Source: an uncultured Muribaculaceae bacterium (lineage in GTDB: Bacteria; Bacteroidota; Bacteroidia; Bacteroidales; Muribaculaceae). Taken from it: DNA of 64,000 nt. The translations under genes and the position numbers were made by a program. Each line of letters opens with the position of its first letter. Positions within the stretch are counted from its first letter, which is position 1. This document shows, piece after piece, positions 33,911 through 44,487 of the stretch. The notes beneath the pieces are model-generated. The model searched no databases. It was not told the DNA's origin and saw nothing but the letters and a program-made list of their open reading frames with translations. Location: assembly GCA_934667475.1 (NCBI GenBank), contig CAKUMB010000003.1:62001-126000 (forward strand), in the 5' to 3' direction.

Positions 33911-35869
33911 TTATAAAAGCACACACACCATGGTGGCAGCTGCCAGCAGCAGCGCGCCCATTAGGTAGACAAACACATAGGTCTGCACACTGCCCGACTG
34001 AAGCCGGCGAATGGCAAACGAGGCTGAATTGGTGAGGTCGGCCAGCACGTTGAAGGTCTGGTCGATGACGTGACGGTCGAACCACGCGATGGGCTTGCAT
34101 ATGCCTTGGAATATCACCTTGTGGGTGATGAACTGGTAGAGCTCGTCCATGTAGAAGCGGTGGTAGGCGGCAGTCCACAAGCCGCGGCACGAGTCGGCCA
34201 TGCGGGCGGGCAGCGGGTTTTCCTTGTAGTAGAGCTTGAATGCCAGGCCGATGCCAATGAGGGCGATGCACACGCTCGAGCCGGCCACGGTCCAGTTGGT
34301 GTGGGTCACCAGCGGCTTGCAGTCAACTGTCACAAGATTGCCGAAGGGCACGAGGCCGCACACCACCGACACAGCCGACAGGCACACGAGCGGCAGGCTC
34401 ATGGTCCATGGCGCGTCGTGAGGCTCATGCTTGCCCTCGGGGGTGACGTGCTTGCTCCAGTGGAATATGAGGAAGTAGATGCGGAACATGTAGAAGGCGG
34501 TCATGCCGGCCACAAGCGACATCCACAGACCCCAGCCGAGACCTTTCTCGTAGCAGGCCACCAGAATCTCATCTTTAGAGAAGAAGCCTGCGAAGGGCGG
34601 GATGCCCGAGATGGCAAGGCAGCCAATGAGGAAGGCCCAACTGCAAATGGGCATATACTTGTGAAGGCCGTGCATGGCCGAGTTCTCGTTGCTGTGCACA
34701 GCGTGGATTATGGCGCCGGCGCACAGGAAGAGCAGAGCCTTGAACATGGCGTGGGTGAACAGGTGGAACATTGAGGCCATATAGCCAAGTCCGCCCTCGG
34801 GTCCGCTGCCGGCTGCCGTGCTCACACCGAGTGCGGTCATCATGTAGGCGATTTGCGACAGGGTGGAGAATGCCAGGGCGCGCTTGATGTCGCTCTGCAC
34901 GCAGGCCACCGCGGCGGCATAGAATGCTGTGAAGGCGCCGGTCACTGCCACCACATTGAGCGACAGACCGTCGATTACGTACAGCGGGAAGAGGCGGGCC
35001 ACCAGGAACACACCGGCCACCACCATGGTGGCGGCGTGGATGAGGGCCGACACAGGCGTGGGGCCTTCCATGGCGTCGGGCAGCCAAATGTGCAGGGGAT
35101 ACATGGCCGACTTACCGGCGCCGCCGATGAAGATGAATATGAGCGACCACGTGAGCACGGGCAGGCCCAGGAATGTGGCGCCGTTGCCACTGCTCAGGGT
35201 GGCCATGGGATCGCTGAGAATGCCGCTGAAATTGAGGTCTTTGGCATAGAAGCCAAGCATTATTACACCCACCAGGAAGAAGAAGTCGGCCAGACGCGTC
35301 ACGATGAACGCCTTCTTGGAGGCGTGGATTGCGGCCGGCGAACTGTAGTAGAAGCCGATGAGCAGGTAGGACGAGACGCCCACCATCTCAAAGAACACGA
35401 AAATCTGGAAGATGTTGGTGGCCACCACCATGCCCAGCATTGAGAATGTGAACAGGGCAAGGTAGGCGAAATATCGCTGGAAACCCTTTTCGGGGCCCTC
35501 CTCATTGCTCATGTAACCGAGCGAGTAGAGGTGGACGAAAAATGAGATTGTGCAGATCACAATCAGCATCATTGCCGAGATGGGGTCGAGCTGGCAACCC
35601 ATGTTGGCCATGAGGCCGTTGTCGCCAAGCTGGAGCCAGTGCCAGTCTTGGAACACGAGAGTCTGGCGCACGCCATTCACCACCTGGCCTTGGCCGGTGC
35701 CGAAGAAATAGGTGAGCGCGGCCGCATAGGCAATGATGGTGGTAATGCCCTGCCCTATCACGCCCAGCACACCTGCGGTCATGCGGCGCATCTTAACGCC
35801 CGCAAGGCCCAGGAAAAGAAACATGAACAGCGGCAAGGCCACGCATGCTATAGTGTATTGTAAAGGCAT
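33911..35869 (-). CDS. nuoL: NADH-quinone oxidoreductase subunit L
   Basis: A 652-residue subunit, the largest antiporter-like part of complex I, with the long C-terminal amphipathic helix region expected. Motifs: VFFEMVGVSSYLLIGFYY (TM5 Glu), GKSAMYPLHIWLPDAMEGPT, SALIHAATMVVAGVFLVARL. The start lies five bases after nuoK stops. Confidence 0.95.
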   Translation of the reverse strand: MPLQYTIACVALPLFMFLFLGLAGVKMRRMTAGVLGVIGQGITTIIAYAAALTYFFGTGQGQVVNGVRQTLVFQDWHWLQLGDNGLMANMGCQLDPISAMMLIVICTISFFVHLYSLGYMSNEEGPEKGFQRYFAYLALFTFSMLGMVVATNIFQIFVFFEMVGVSSYLLIGFYYSSPAAIHASKKAFIVTRLADFFFLVGVIMLGFYAKDLNFSGILSDPMATLSSGNGATFLGLPVLTWSLIFIFIGGAGKSAMYPLHIWLPDAMEGPTPVSALIHAATMVVAGVFLVARLFPLYVIDGLSLNVVAVTGAFTAFYAAAVACVQSDIKRALAFSTLSQIAYMMTALGVSTAAGSGPEGGLGYMASMFHLFTHAMFKALLFLCAGAIIHAVHSNENSAMHGLHKYMPICSWAFLIGCLAISGIPPFAGFFSKDEILVACYEKGLGWGLWMSLVAGMTAFYMFRIYFLIFHWSKHVTPEGKHEPHDAPWTMSLPLVCLSAVSVVCGLVPFGNLVTVDCKPLVTHTNWTVAGSSVCIALIGIGLAFKLYYKENPLPARMADSCRGLWTAAYHRFYMDELYQFITHKVIFQGICKPIAWFDRHVIDQTFNVLADLTNSASFAIRRLQSGSVQTYVFVYLMGALLLAAATMVCVLL

Positions 35870-35874
35870 ATCTG

Positions 35875-36186
35875 TTAAAATTTCAGTTTAGTGATTTGAT
35901 TTATGTCCACGTTTTTGGCAATGCGGTACACATTGATGATGATGGCGATGGCCACGGCGGTTTCGGCCGCAGCGATGGCTATTGCAAACAGTGTGAAGAA
36001 CATGCCGTCGAGTTGACCCGGGAACAGGTATCGGTTGAACACAGCAAAGTTGATGTCGGTTGAGTTGAGCATCAGCTCAAGCGAAATCAGCATTGAGATC
36101 ATGTTTTTGTGGGTGATGAACCCATAGATGCCGCAGCCAAACATCACAAGGCTGGGGACGAGATACATGAGCATTGTTAAGTCCAT
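35875..36186 (-). CDS. nuoK: NADH-quinone oxidoreductase subunit K
   Basis: A 103-residue protein with three membrane segments, the MrpC-like subunit of complex I. ISMLISLELMLNSTDINF carries the membrane Glu of the E-channel and ETAVAIAIIINVYR the second one. It lies between nuoJ and nuoL with very short gaps. Confidence 0.95.
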   Translation of the reverse strand: MDLTMLMYLVPSLVMFGCGIYGFITHKNMISMLISLELMLNSTDINFAVFNRYLFPGQLDGMFFTLFAIAIAAAETAVAIAIIINVYRIAKNVDINQITKLKF

Positions 36187-36216
36187 AATCAGTCTTTCTC
36201 CTTTCCTTTTTAAAGT

Positions 36217-36732
36217 TTAACGACGGCGGGCCACCACAAGGCCTCCGATGATGCATGCCAATAACAAGATGCTCACCGCCTCGAAGGGCAGCAAGAATCC
36301 AAACTTGTCGGTGCTCAACAGAAAGTGGCCAATGGTGGCCATGTCGAGGTCTTGCACCTCGGTGAGCTTCTTTGAGCAGAAGTCGGCGTAGCTGAACAGC
36401 GCGCCGCCGCACACTGCCACGGCAGCCACAGCCGCCAGGGCTCCGAGCACGCTCTTGTGGCGCGCCAGGGGCTCGGCATCCTTGCCCGGCTTGTGCGTGA
36501 GCATGATTGCGAACACAAACAGCACTACTATGCCGCCTGCGTAGACCGCAATCTGCGTGGAGCCAAGGAACTCATAGCCCATTTGGAAATAGACCACGGC
36601 CGTTGACAGCAGCACAAACAGCAGGTAGGTGGCCGAGCGCAGAATGCGCTTGGTGGTCACCGTCAGCACCGAAAACACGATAATTGCGATTGCAATTATG
36701 AAATACAAAATGATATTTCCTACTGATTCCAT
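36217..36732 (-). CDS. nuoJ: NADH-quinone oxidoreductase subunit J
   Basis: A 171-residue membrane subunit with five segments. SATYLLFVLLSTAVVYFQMG and EFLGSTQIAVYAGGIVVLFV are the conserved TM3 region, which carries the flexible helix coupling quinone reduction to pumping. Starts 11 bases after nuoI. Confidence 0.92.
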   Translation of the reverse strand: MESVGNIILYFIIAIAIIVFSVLTVTTKRILRSATYLLFVLLSTAVVYFQMGYEFLGSTQIAVYAGGIVVLFVFAIMLTHKPGKDAEPLARHKSVLGALAAVAAVAVCGGALFSYADFCSKKLTEVQDLDMATIGHFLLSTDKFGFLLPFEAVSILLLACIIGGLVVARRR

Positions 36733-36743
36733 TGTTTATTATA

Positions 36744-37376
36744 TTATTCTTTATTATCGGGGTTTTGTGTTGCCTGCGGCTTGACGGCGGACTCGGCAGC
36801 CTTGGGTGCGGCTGCCTTGGGTGCGGCCGGAGCGGCTACCTTGGGTGCGGCCGGAGCGGCTGCCTTGGGTGCGGCCGGAGCGGCTGCCTTGGGTGCGGCC
36901 GGAGCGGCTGCGGGTGCCGGGGTTTCCTTCTCGGGCAGATAGTTGAGTTGCTTGATAAGGGCCGCGCGATTGAATACAGCCTGCTCAAAGTCGTTGCTGA
37001 ACTCTATGGCATGCGTCGGGCATGAGAGCACGCACAGGTCGCAGAAGGTGCAGCTGCCAAGGTCGTACATATACTTGTCGAGCTTCATCTTCTTTTTGCC
37101 ATTTGGCAGGTCCACCATTTTAGTCTTGATTTCGATGGTGCCGTTAGGACAGTTGCGCTCGCACGACTTGCAAGCGATGCACTTGTGATTGCCTTCGTCG
37201 TCGTAAACAAACTGCAGCGTGGCCCTGAACCGCTCGGGAATTTTGAGCGTGTCCCTGTTTTCGGGGTATTGTTCAGTGACCTTTGGTGTCACAAGTTCCT
37301 TTCCTGTGACTTCCATACCCTTGATAAGGCTATAAATACCCTTAAAAAGGGATGAGAAATACTCCTTGATGCTCAT
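36744..37376 (-). CDS. nuoI: NADH-quinone oxidoreductase subunit I with Ala/Pro/Lys-rich tail
   Basis: A 210-residue ferredoxin-like subunit that carries two 4Fe-4S clusters: CIACKSCERNCPNGTI and CTFCDLCVLSCPTHAIEFS. These pass electrons toward NuoB. After residue 150 the chain becomes a low-complexity tail of repeated AAPAAPKA units, coded by four near-identical 24-base repeats at 36816-36911. The usual NuoI ends soon after the second cluster; the tail is an add-on and may serve as a flexible linker or docking arm, which matters because NuoEFG is not encoded here. It begins its own transcription unit after a hairpin at 37478-37528. Confidence 0.92.
   Translation of the reverse strand: MSIKEYFSSLFKGIYSLIKGMEVTGKELVTPKVTEQYPENRDTLKIPERFRATLQFVYDDEGNHKCIACKSCERNCPNGTIEIKTKMVDLPNGKKKMKLDKYMYDLGSCTFCDLCVLSCPTHAIEFSNDFEQAVFNRAALIKQLNYLPEKETPAPAAAPAAPKAAAPAAPKAAAPAAPKVAAPAAPKAAAPKAAESAVKPQATQNPDNKE
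36816..36911 (-). repeat. four 24-base tandem repeats inside nuoI
   Basis: Four adjacent copies of a 24-base unit (36816-36839, 36840-36863, 36864-36887, 36888-36911); the first differs at one base. Each codes eight residues of Ala, Pro and Lys. A partial copy precedes them at 36801. Copy number is likely to vary between strains by slippage. Confidence 0.9.
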
Positions 37377-37437
37377 AGGTGGTAATTATATGAATATAAA
37401 AATACTGTTTTCTAATCGCTATGCCTAAAAAAATGTT

Positions 37438-37445
37438 CAAAATTA
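37438..37445 (-). promoter_or_regulatory. possible internal promoter before nuoI
   Basis: CAAAATTA on the plus strand reads TAATTTTG on the minus strand and matches TAnnTTTG. It lies 62 bases before the nuoI start and just after a terminator-like hairpin. No -33 element at the right distance. Confidence 0.35.
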
Positions 37446-37477
37446 GTTTCCAAACCAAAATGGCCGGTATGAGTTAA

Positions 37478-37528
37478 AAATTAAAAAGGAGTGCAGCCGG
37501 CATAGAGCCACAGGCTCCTTTTTAATTT
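37478..37528 (-). terminator. hairpin between atpG and nuoI
   Basis: Perfect 14-base arms (37478-37491 and 37515-37528) with AT-rich ends, so that the stem itself supplies a U-rich tail on the minus transcript. It probably limits read-through from the ATP synthase genes into nuoI-N. Confidence 0.75.
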
Positions 37529-37551
37529 ATTATTGATTCAGCTGGCGCGCA

Positions 37552-38439
37552 TCAGCGCTCCACCTGGCCGCCGAGTATGTCGAGCAGTTCGGTGGTGATG
37601 CCCTGCTGGCGCAGCTTGTTGTACTCGAGGTTTAAGCTGTCGAGCAAGTCTTTGGCGTTGTCGCTGGCCGTCTGCATTGCCATCACGCGGGCAGCCTGCT
37701 CGCTGGCGGCGCTCTCGGTGAACACCTCCTGCATGGTGGCGCGCAGATGCAGCGGCAGCACACTGTTGAATATCGAGTTGGCGTCGGGCTCGAAGATGCA
37801 CGGGGCGCTGTCGCTGCCCTTGGGCGCGCTGCCGGCAAGGGCGGCGGCGCTGAGCGGCAGCAGCTGCTCGTGCGCCAGAGTCTGACGGCTGGTGCTGTGG
37901 AAGTGCATGTACACGAGGTCGACCCTGTCGCAATCGCGCTGGGTGAAGCGCTCGCGCAGCAGCTGTGTGAAGTCGTGCAGATTGGCCGAGTTGCTGCGGG
38001 TGTGCATGTAGGGCACGTCCTCGACCCGCAGTGTGGCCGACTCAATCTTGTGGGCTGCCTTCGAAAGCTTCTTGCCCACAGGAATCACGGTGATTTCCAC
38101 ACCATTTCCAAGCGATTGGCGCTCTTGGTCGATGATGTCGAGCAGGCGCTTGAAAATGTTGATGTTGAAGGCGCCGCACAGGCCGTCGTCGCTGCCGAAG
38201 GCCACGACGCACAGGCGCTTCACCTCACGGGACTCGATGAGCGGCGACGAAAACTCCTCGCCGGTGGCAAGCAGGTGGCCTATGACGCCCTGCACCATGC
38301 CGCGGTAGGGCGACAGGCGCACCAGGCGGGCCGAGGCCCCGTGCAGCTTGGCCGATGAAATCATCTTCATCGCACTCGTGGTCTTCTGCGTAGAAGCCAC
38401 AGAGCCAATTCTCTCTTTTAATTCACGTAATGTTGCCAT
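37552..38439 (-). CDS. atpG: ATP synthase F1 gamma subunit
   Basis: A 295-residue central stalk protein. The N-terminal helix ATLRELKERIGSVASTQKTT followed by SAMKMISSAKLHGA, and the C-terminal helix ending NLEYNKLRQQGITTELLDIL, form the coiled coil that turns within the alpha3beta3 ring. GLCGAFN marks the middle Rossmann-like part. Last of the eight synthase genes, 50 bases after atpA. Confidence 0.95.
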   Translation of the reverse strand: MATLRELKERIGSVASTQKTTSAMKMISSAKLHGASARLVRLSPYRGMVQGVIGHLLATGEEFSSPLIESREVKRLCVVAFGSDDGLCGAFNINIFKRLLDIIDQERQSLGNGVEITVIPVGKKLSKAAHKIESATLRVEDVPYMHTRSNSANLHDFTQLLRERFTQRDCDRVDLVYMHFHSTSRQTLAHEQLLPLSAAALAGSAPKGSDSAPCIFEPDANSIFNSVLPLHLRATMQEVFTESAASEQAARVMAMQTASDNAKDLLDSLNLEYNKLRQQGITTELLDILGGQVER

Positions 38440-38489
38440 TTCTGTTAAATCCCGTTTTTACTATTGGATAATATCCGCAAGCGTGCGGC

Positions 38490-40067
38490 TCATGCGCTGT
38501 ATTTGCCTGCGATTTCGCTGGCGGCCTCGGCGAGCAGCGCCTTCACGTTGTCATCGATTTTGCCGGCTCGCAGCACATCGAGCACATCGGCCTGGTGCTT
38601 AGCGTGCAGATATTGTACAAACAGTTTTTCAAACTCGGCCACCTTGTCGATGGGCACCTTCTCGAGCAGGCCGTTAACACCGCAATAAATCACGGCCACC
38701 TGCTCCTCGACGGGCACGGGGCTGTATTGCGGCTGCACGAGCAAGCGCTCGTTTTTGCGGCCGGTGTCGATGGTGCGCGCGGTCACGGGGTCGATGTCGC
38801 CGCCAAACTTGGTGAACGACTCGAGTTCGCGGAACTGCGCCTGAGCTATTTTGAGCGTACCAGCCACCTTTTTCATGCACTTGATTTGTGCATTGCCGCC
38901 CACACGCGACACCGAGATGCCGACGTTGACGGCGGGACGGATACCGTTGTTGAACAGGCTGCTCTCAAGGTAAATCTGACCGTCGGTGATTGAAATCACA
39001 TTGGTGGGGATGTAGGCCGACACGTCGCCTGCCTGAGTCTCAATGATAGGCAGTGCGGTGAGCGAGCCACCGCCCTTCACCTTGTCCTTGAGCACGGCGG
39101 GGAGGTCGTTCATTGCAGCGGCCACCTCTTGGTTGGCGTTGATTTTGGCAGCGCGCTCAAGCAAGCGGCTGTGCAGATAGAAGATGTCGCCAGGGTAAGC
39201 CTCACGGCCCGAGGGGCGCTTGAGGATAAGCGAGATTTCGCGGTAGGCCACGGCCTGCTTCGAGAGGTCGTCGTACACCACCAGGGCGTCGCGGCCGGTG
39301 TCGCGGAAATACTCGCCGATGGCGGCACCCGCAAACGGAGCGTAGTAGCGCATCGAGGCCGAGTCGGCTGCGGTGGCTGCAATCACCACAGTGTAGGGCA
39401 TGGCGCCGTGCCGGGTGAGCTGGTTGACCAGGGCTGCCACGGTGGAAGCCTTCTGGCCGATGGCCACGTAGATGCAATACACAGGTTTGCCGGCATCATA
39501 TTCAGCCTTCTGGTTGATTATGGTGTCGACGGCAATGGCAGTCTTACCAATCTGGCGGTCGCCGATGATGAGCTCGCGCTGGCCGCGGCCAATGGGTATC
39601 ATCGAGTCGATGGCCTTGAGGCCGGTCTGCAGCGGCTGGTCGACGGGCTGGCGGAAAATCACGCCCGGGGCCTTGCGCTCAAGTGGCAGGCGCACGAGGT
39701 CGCCATCGATGGGTCCTTTGCCGTCGATGGGCTCACCCAGGACGTTGATAACGCGTCCCAGCAGCCCCTCGCCCACGGGGATAGATGCGATTTCACCGGT
39801 GCGGCGCACTTTCATGCCCTCGCTCACGGTGTCGACCTTGTCGAGCAGAATCACACCCACATTGCTTTCCTCGAGGTTCATGGCCACGCCGGTCACGCCG
39901 TTTTCGAACTCAACGAGCTCGTTGGCCTTAACATTTTCAAGGCCGTAGACGTGAGCCACACCGTCGCCCACCTCGAGCACTGTGCCCACTTCCTGAAACG
40001 ACACCGACTGCTGGACGTCGCTCAGTTGCTGCTTCAGTATATCTGAGATTTCACTTGGGTTTATCAT
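38490..40067 (-). CDS. atpA: ATP synthase F1 alpha subunit
   Basis: A 525-residue non-catalytic nucleotide-binding subunit. Walker A is [14 protein letters not shown], and the family block [19 protein letters not shown] is present near residue 380. Full length. Ten bases after atpH. Confidence 0.97.
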   Translation of the reverse strand: MINPSEISDILKQQLSDVQQSVSFQEVGTVLEVGDGVAHVYGLENVKANELVEFENGVTGVAMNLEESNVGVILLDKVDTVSEGMKVRRTGEIASIPVGEGLLGRVINVLGEPIDGKGPIDGDLVRLPLERKAPGVIFRQPVDQPLQTGLKAIDSMIPIGRGQRELIIGDRQIGKTAIAVDTIINQKAEYDAGKPVYCIYVAIGQKASTVAALVNQLTRHGAMPYTVVIAATAADSASMRYYAPFAGAAIGEYFRDTGRDALVVYDDLSKQAVAYREISLILKRPSGREAYPGDIFYLHSRLLERAAKINANQEVAAAMNDLPAVLKDKVKGGGSLTALPIIETQAGDVSAYIPTNVISITDGQIYLESSLFNNGIRPAVNVGISVSRVGGNAQIKCMKKVAGTLKIAQAQFRELESFTKFGGDIDPVTARTIDTGRKNERLLVQPQYSPVPVEEQVAVIYCGVNGLLEKVPIDKVAEFEKLFVQYLHAKHQADVLDVLRAGKIDDNVKALLAEAASEIAGKYSA

Positions 40068-40077
40068 CTCACATTAA

Positions 40078-40617
40078 TTAACTTAGGAGTTTTAAACGCA
40101 ATTTATCTATTTCACTCTTGACCGAGGCGTCGAGCTCAAGCGAGTCGACGGTGACGCGGAAGCCGCCTATGAGGGCGGGGTTGACCACCGTGCTCAGCTC
40201 CAGCTGCTGTTGGCTCAGCTGGCTCTTGACCACAGCCAGGATTTTGTCGATCTCGGCCTGCGGCAGCTGAGCCGCCGTCTCGACCTCGACCTTAGCTATG
40301 CCGTGCTGCTGGCGGTAGAGCTTGACGTAGCTCAGCGCCATGGCACGCAGGAATTCTACACGATTGTTCCTATCAACGAGCGATATGAACTTATCGAGCG
40401 GACCGCCAGGCTGAGCGCCAGCGGCAGCAAGCAGCAGGGTGCGCTTCTTGTCGAGCTGCACGAAGGGGTTGCAGGCAACCTGCTTCAGCTCGCGCGAGGC
40501 GGCAAACGCTGCTTCAAGGCTCTTCATCTGACCGTAGACCTCGGCATCCTGGCCTTGGCTTGCGGCTTGCTTATAGAGCGCCTTGGCGTATCGATTAGGG
40601 ATTAGTCCGTCATTCAT
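40078..40617 (-). CDS. atpH: ATP synthase F1 delta subunit
   Basis: A 179-residue peripheral stalk subunit (OSCP-like). It has the typical start GLIPNRYAKALYKQAASQGQ and the C-terminal beta part VNPALIGGFRVTVDSLELDA. Seven bases after atpF. Confidence 0.93.
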   Translation of the reverse strand: MNDGLIPNRYAKALYKQAASQGQDAEVYGQMKSLEAAFAASRELKQVACNPFVQLDKKRTLLLAAAGAQPGGPLDKFISLVDRNNRVEFLRAMALSYVKLYRQQHGIAKVEVETAAQLPQAEIDKILAVVKSQLSQQQLELSTVVNPALIGGFRVTVDSLELDASVKSEIDKLRLKLLS

Positions 40618-40624
40618 GATTCAC

Positions 40625-41122
40625 TCAGTTTTTAGTCTCAACCTCGTTCAACAATTTGTCGACCAGGGCGCGCTGGGCGTCGTCGCCCTCCATGCTTTGC
40701 CGAATCACTTTTTCGGCAATCTGGAGTGCGTAAGCCCCCACCTCCTGGCGCAACTGGCGCTCGCTCTCTTTGCGGGCCTGCTCGATGGCAAGCTGTGCGG
40801 CGTCGGTCACCTTCTTGGCCTCGACGGCTGCCTGGCCCTTGGCCTCCTCGATGATTTGCGACTTCATCTTGGCAGCGTCGCGGAGTATGTCGGCCTGTTG
40901 CTTCTGGGCTTCGGCTATCACCTTGTCGGCTTCAGCTTTGGCGTTGTCGAGGTGCAACTTTGCCTCCTGAGCGTAGGCCACACCCTTGTCGATCAAGTCG
41001 GCACGGGTCTCCATGCTCTTGATGATGAAGGGCCAAGCAGCCTTTGCCAGTATGACGTAGAGGCACACAAATGCCAAAAACATCCAAAACACCAGGCCAA
41101 ATTCTGGCATGAACAGTTCCAT
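40625..41122 (-). CDS. atpF: ATP synthase Fo b subunit
   Basis: A 165-residue protein: one N-terminal membrane helix (FGLVFWMFLAFVCLYVILA) and then a long charged helix rich in Ala, Glu, Lys and Gln that forms the stator stalk dimer. 74 bases after atpE. Confidence 0.93.
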   Translation of the reverse strand: MELFMPEFGLVFWMFLAFVCLYVILAKAAWPFIIKSMETRADLIDKGVAYAQEAKLHLDNAKAEADKVIAEAQKQQADILRDAAKMKSQIIEEAKGQAAVEAKKVTDAAQLAIEQARKESERQLRQEVGAYALQIAEKVIRQSMEGDDAQRALVDKLLNEVETKN

Positions 41123-41196
41123 TACAAAAATCTGATTATTGTAGGGTTGTCTCTGTTAGGGAAAAAACTCTCTTGCTCTTGTGCGCAAAGGGCGCA

Positions 41197-41466
<270 letters not shown>

Positions 41467-41516
41467 TTAATATTCTGTTTGTTTAATAAAAATGTCTGTG
41501 AGTGTATGTGCTTGCT

Positions 41517-42602
41517 TTATTTGTTGTCGGATTGCTCCGGTTGCATCTCGTGGTGGCGCACATGGGCCATGGAGATGAACATGGTTGAAAGGATGGTGAA
41601 CACGTAAGCCTGAATGAAGCTCACGAGGGTGTCGAGCAGGAGCATGAACAGCGAGAAAGCCAGCGAGAACACGGCTGTTGCCGAGCCGATGGCCACGCCG
41701 TAGGCTCCGAAAATGAAGATGAGCAGTGTGAACACGATGACCACCATGTGGCCTCCCATCATGTTGGCAAACAGACGGATCATCAGGGCCACGGGCTTGG
41801 TGAAGATGCCGAAGATCTCAATGATGGGCATCAGGGGCACCGGGGCCTTGAGGGCCACGGGCACGTCGGGCCAGAAGATTTCCTTCCAGTATTCGCGCGT
41901 GCCGGTGAGGTTTGTCACCAGGAATGTGCACACGGCCAGCGTCATGGTCACGGCCAGATTGCCCGTGAGGTTGGCGCCGCCGGGGAATATCACCGTGAGC
42001 CCGAGCAGGTTCATGGTGAGGATAAAGAAGAACACGGTGAGCAGGTAGGGGCCATACTTGGGCGCGTCGCTGCCCATGATGGGGCGGATGGTGTCGTTGT
42101 AGACGAAGTCGACGCACACCTCGAGGGCTGCCGTGCCTTTGCGTGGGGCCTTGAGCCCGTTGTTCTTATACCAGTTGCGCACCTTCATGACCATGCATAT
42201 CACCAGCAGGGCGGCAATGAAGATGCCGGCAGCGTCTTTGGTGATCGACAGGTCGAGCGGCCTATACTCATTGCCCTGACCGTCGGTGCCCACAATTTTG
42301 CCACTGTGGTCACCGCCCTCGGCAATTCTGAAGCCCTCATACTCGGCTCCGTCCTGCACGCGGCACGACATGAAGCAGTGCCACGAGCCGGCGCAGTCCT
42401 TCACGATTACGGGCAGGGGAATTCTGAGCTCATGAGAGAATGGCACCTCCCAGCCATAGGCGTCGCCCAGGTGCTCGAATATGAGCTCCTTGGGGTCAAG
42501 CTTGCCGGCGGCCTGGGTGCTGTGGTGCGAGGCCTGCATATAGCCAAGGGCCATGAGCGCCACTATCACAAAAGCCACAACTGCTGTTATAACCTTCTTC
42601 AT
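41517..42602 (-). CDS. atpB: ATP synthase Fo a subunit with N-terminal extension
   Basis: A 361-residue subunit, longer than the E. coli protein (271). The first 130 residues form a signal-anchor segment plus a soluble Cys-containing domain that lies outside the membrane, a build usual in Bacteroidetes. The half-channel part follows, with the essential Arg in MIRLFANMMGGHM and a C-terminal SFIQAYVFTILSTMFI. 16 bases after atpC. Confidence 0.95.
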   Translation of the reverse strand: MKKVITAVVAFVIVALMALGYMQASHHSTQAAGKLDPKELIFEHLGDAYGWEVPFSHELRIPLPVIVKDCAGSWHCFMSCRVQDGAEYEGFRIAEGGDHSGKIVGTDGQGNEYRPLDLSITKDAAGIFIAALLVICMVMKVRNWYKNNGLKAPRKGTAALEVCVDFVYNDTIRPIMGSDAPKYGPYLLTVFFFILTMNLLGLTVIFPGGANLTGNLAVTMTLAVCTFLVTNLTGTREYWKEIFWPDVPVALKAPVPLMPIIEIFGIFTKPVALMIRLFANMMGGHMVVIVFTLLIFIFGAYGVAIGSATAVFSLAFSLFMLLLDTLVSFIQAYVFTILSTMFISMAHVRHHEMQPEQSDNK

Positions 42603-42618
42603 GTTTGGTCAGTTTTAA

Positions 42619-42855
42619 TTAATATAAGCACACCGACACCACATTATCCTTGATATCAGCCACCCCGCCCTGAATGTCGCGGGTTTCGGTCTGGCCGGCG
42701 GCCAGCGTGTAGGCCACAGTGCCTGGCACGAGCGACGAGATGAGGGCTGCGTGGTGGTTGAGCACCTGAAACGAGCCGGCGGCTCCTGGCAGGGTCACGC
42801 TCGACACTTCGCCTTCAAACTCTATTTTCTCGGCCGATATGATTTTGAGTGTCAT
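42619..42855 (-). CDS. atpC: ATP synthase F1 epsilon subunit, short form
   Basis: A 78-residue protein equal to the N-terminal beta-sandwich of epsilon only (EVSSVTLPGAAGSFQVLNHH, AALISSLVPG). The C-terminal helix pair that brakes ATP hydrolysis in E. coli and Bacillus is absent. This short form is usual in Bacteroidetes. 49 bases after atpD. Confidence 0.93.
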   Translation of the reverse strand: MTLKIISAEKIEFEGEVSSVTLPGAAGSFQVLNHHAALISSLVPGTVAYTLAAGQTETRDIQGGVADIKDNVVSVCLY

Positions 42856-42904
42856 TATTGATGAATGCTAAATTGTAATATAAATCTCTCTCGTAAATTC
42901 TCTA

Positions 42905-44416
<1,512 letters not shown>

Positions 44417-44487
44417 TTAGAAAATTGAAATAGGGTCTATAATCTCTAAGTCAGGTTGTGTCTAAATATCTAACTGTTTTTTAACCA

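Noticed and set aside
36801..36911. 24-base repeats considered as a CRISPR or VNTR outside genes
   Set aside because: The units are directly adjacent with no spacers and lie in frame within nuoI.
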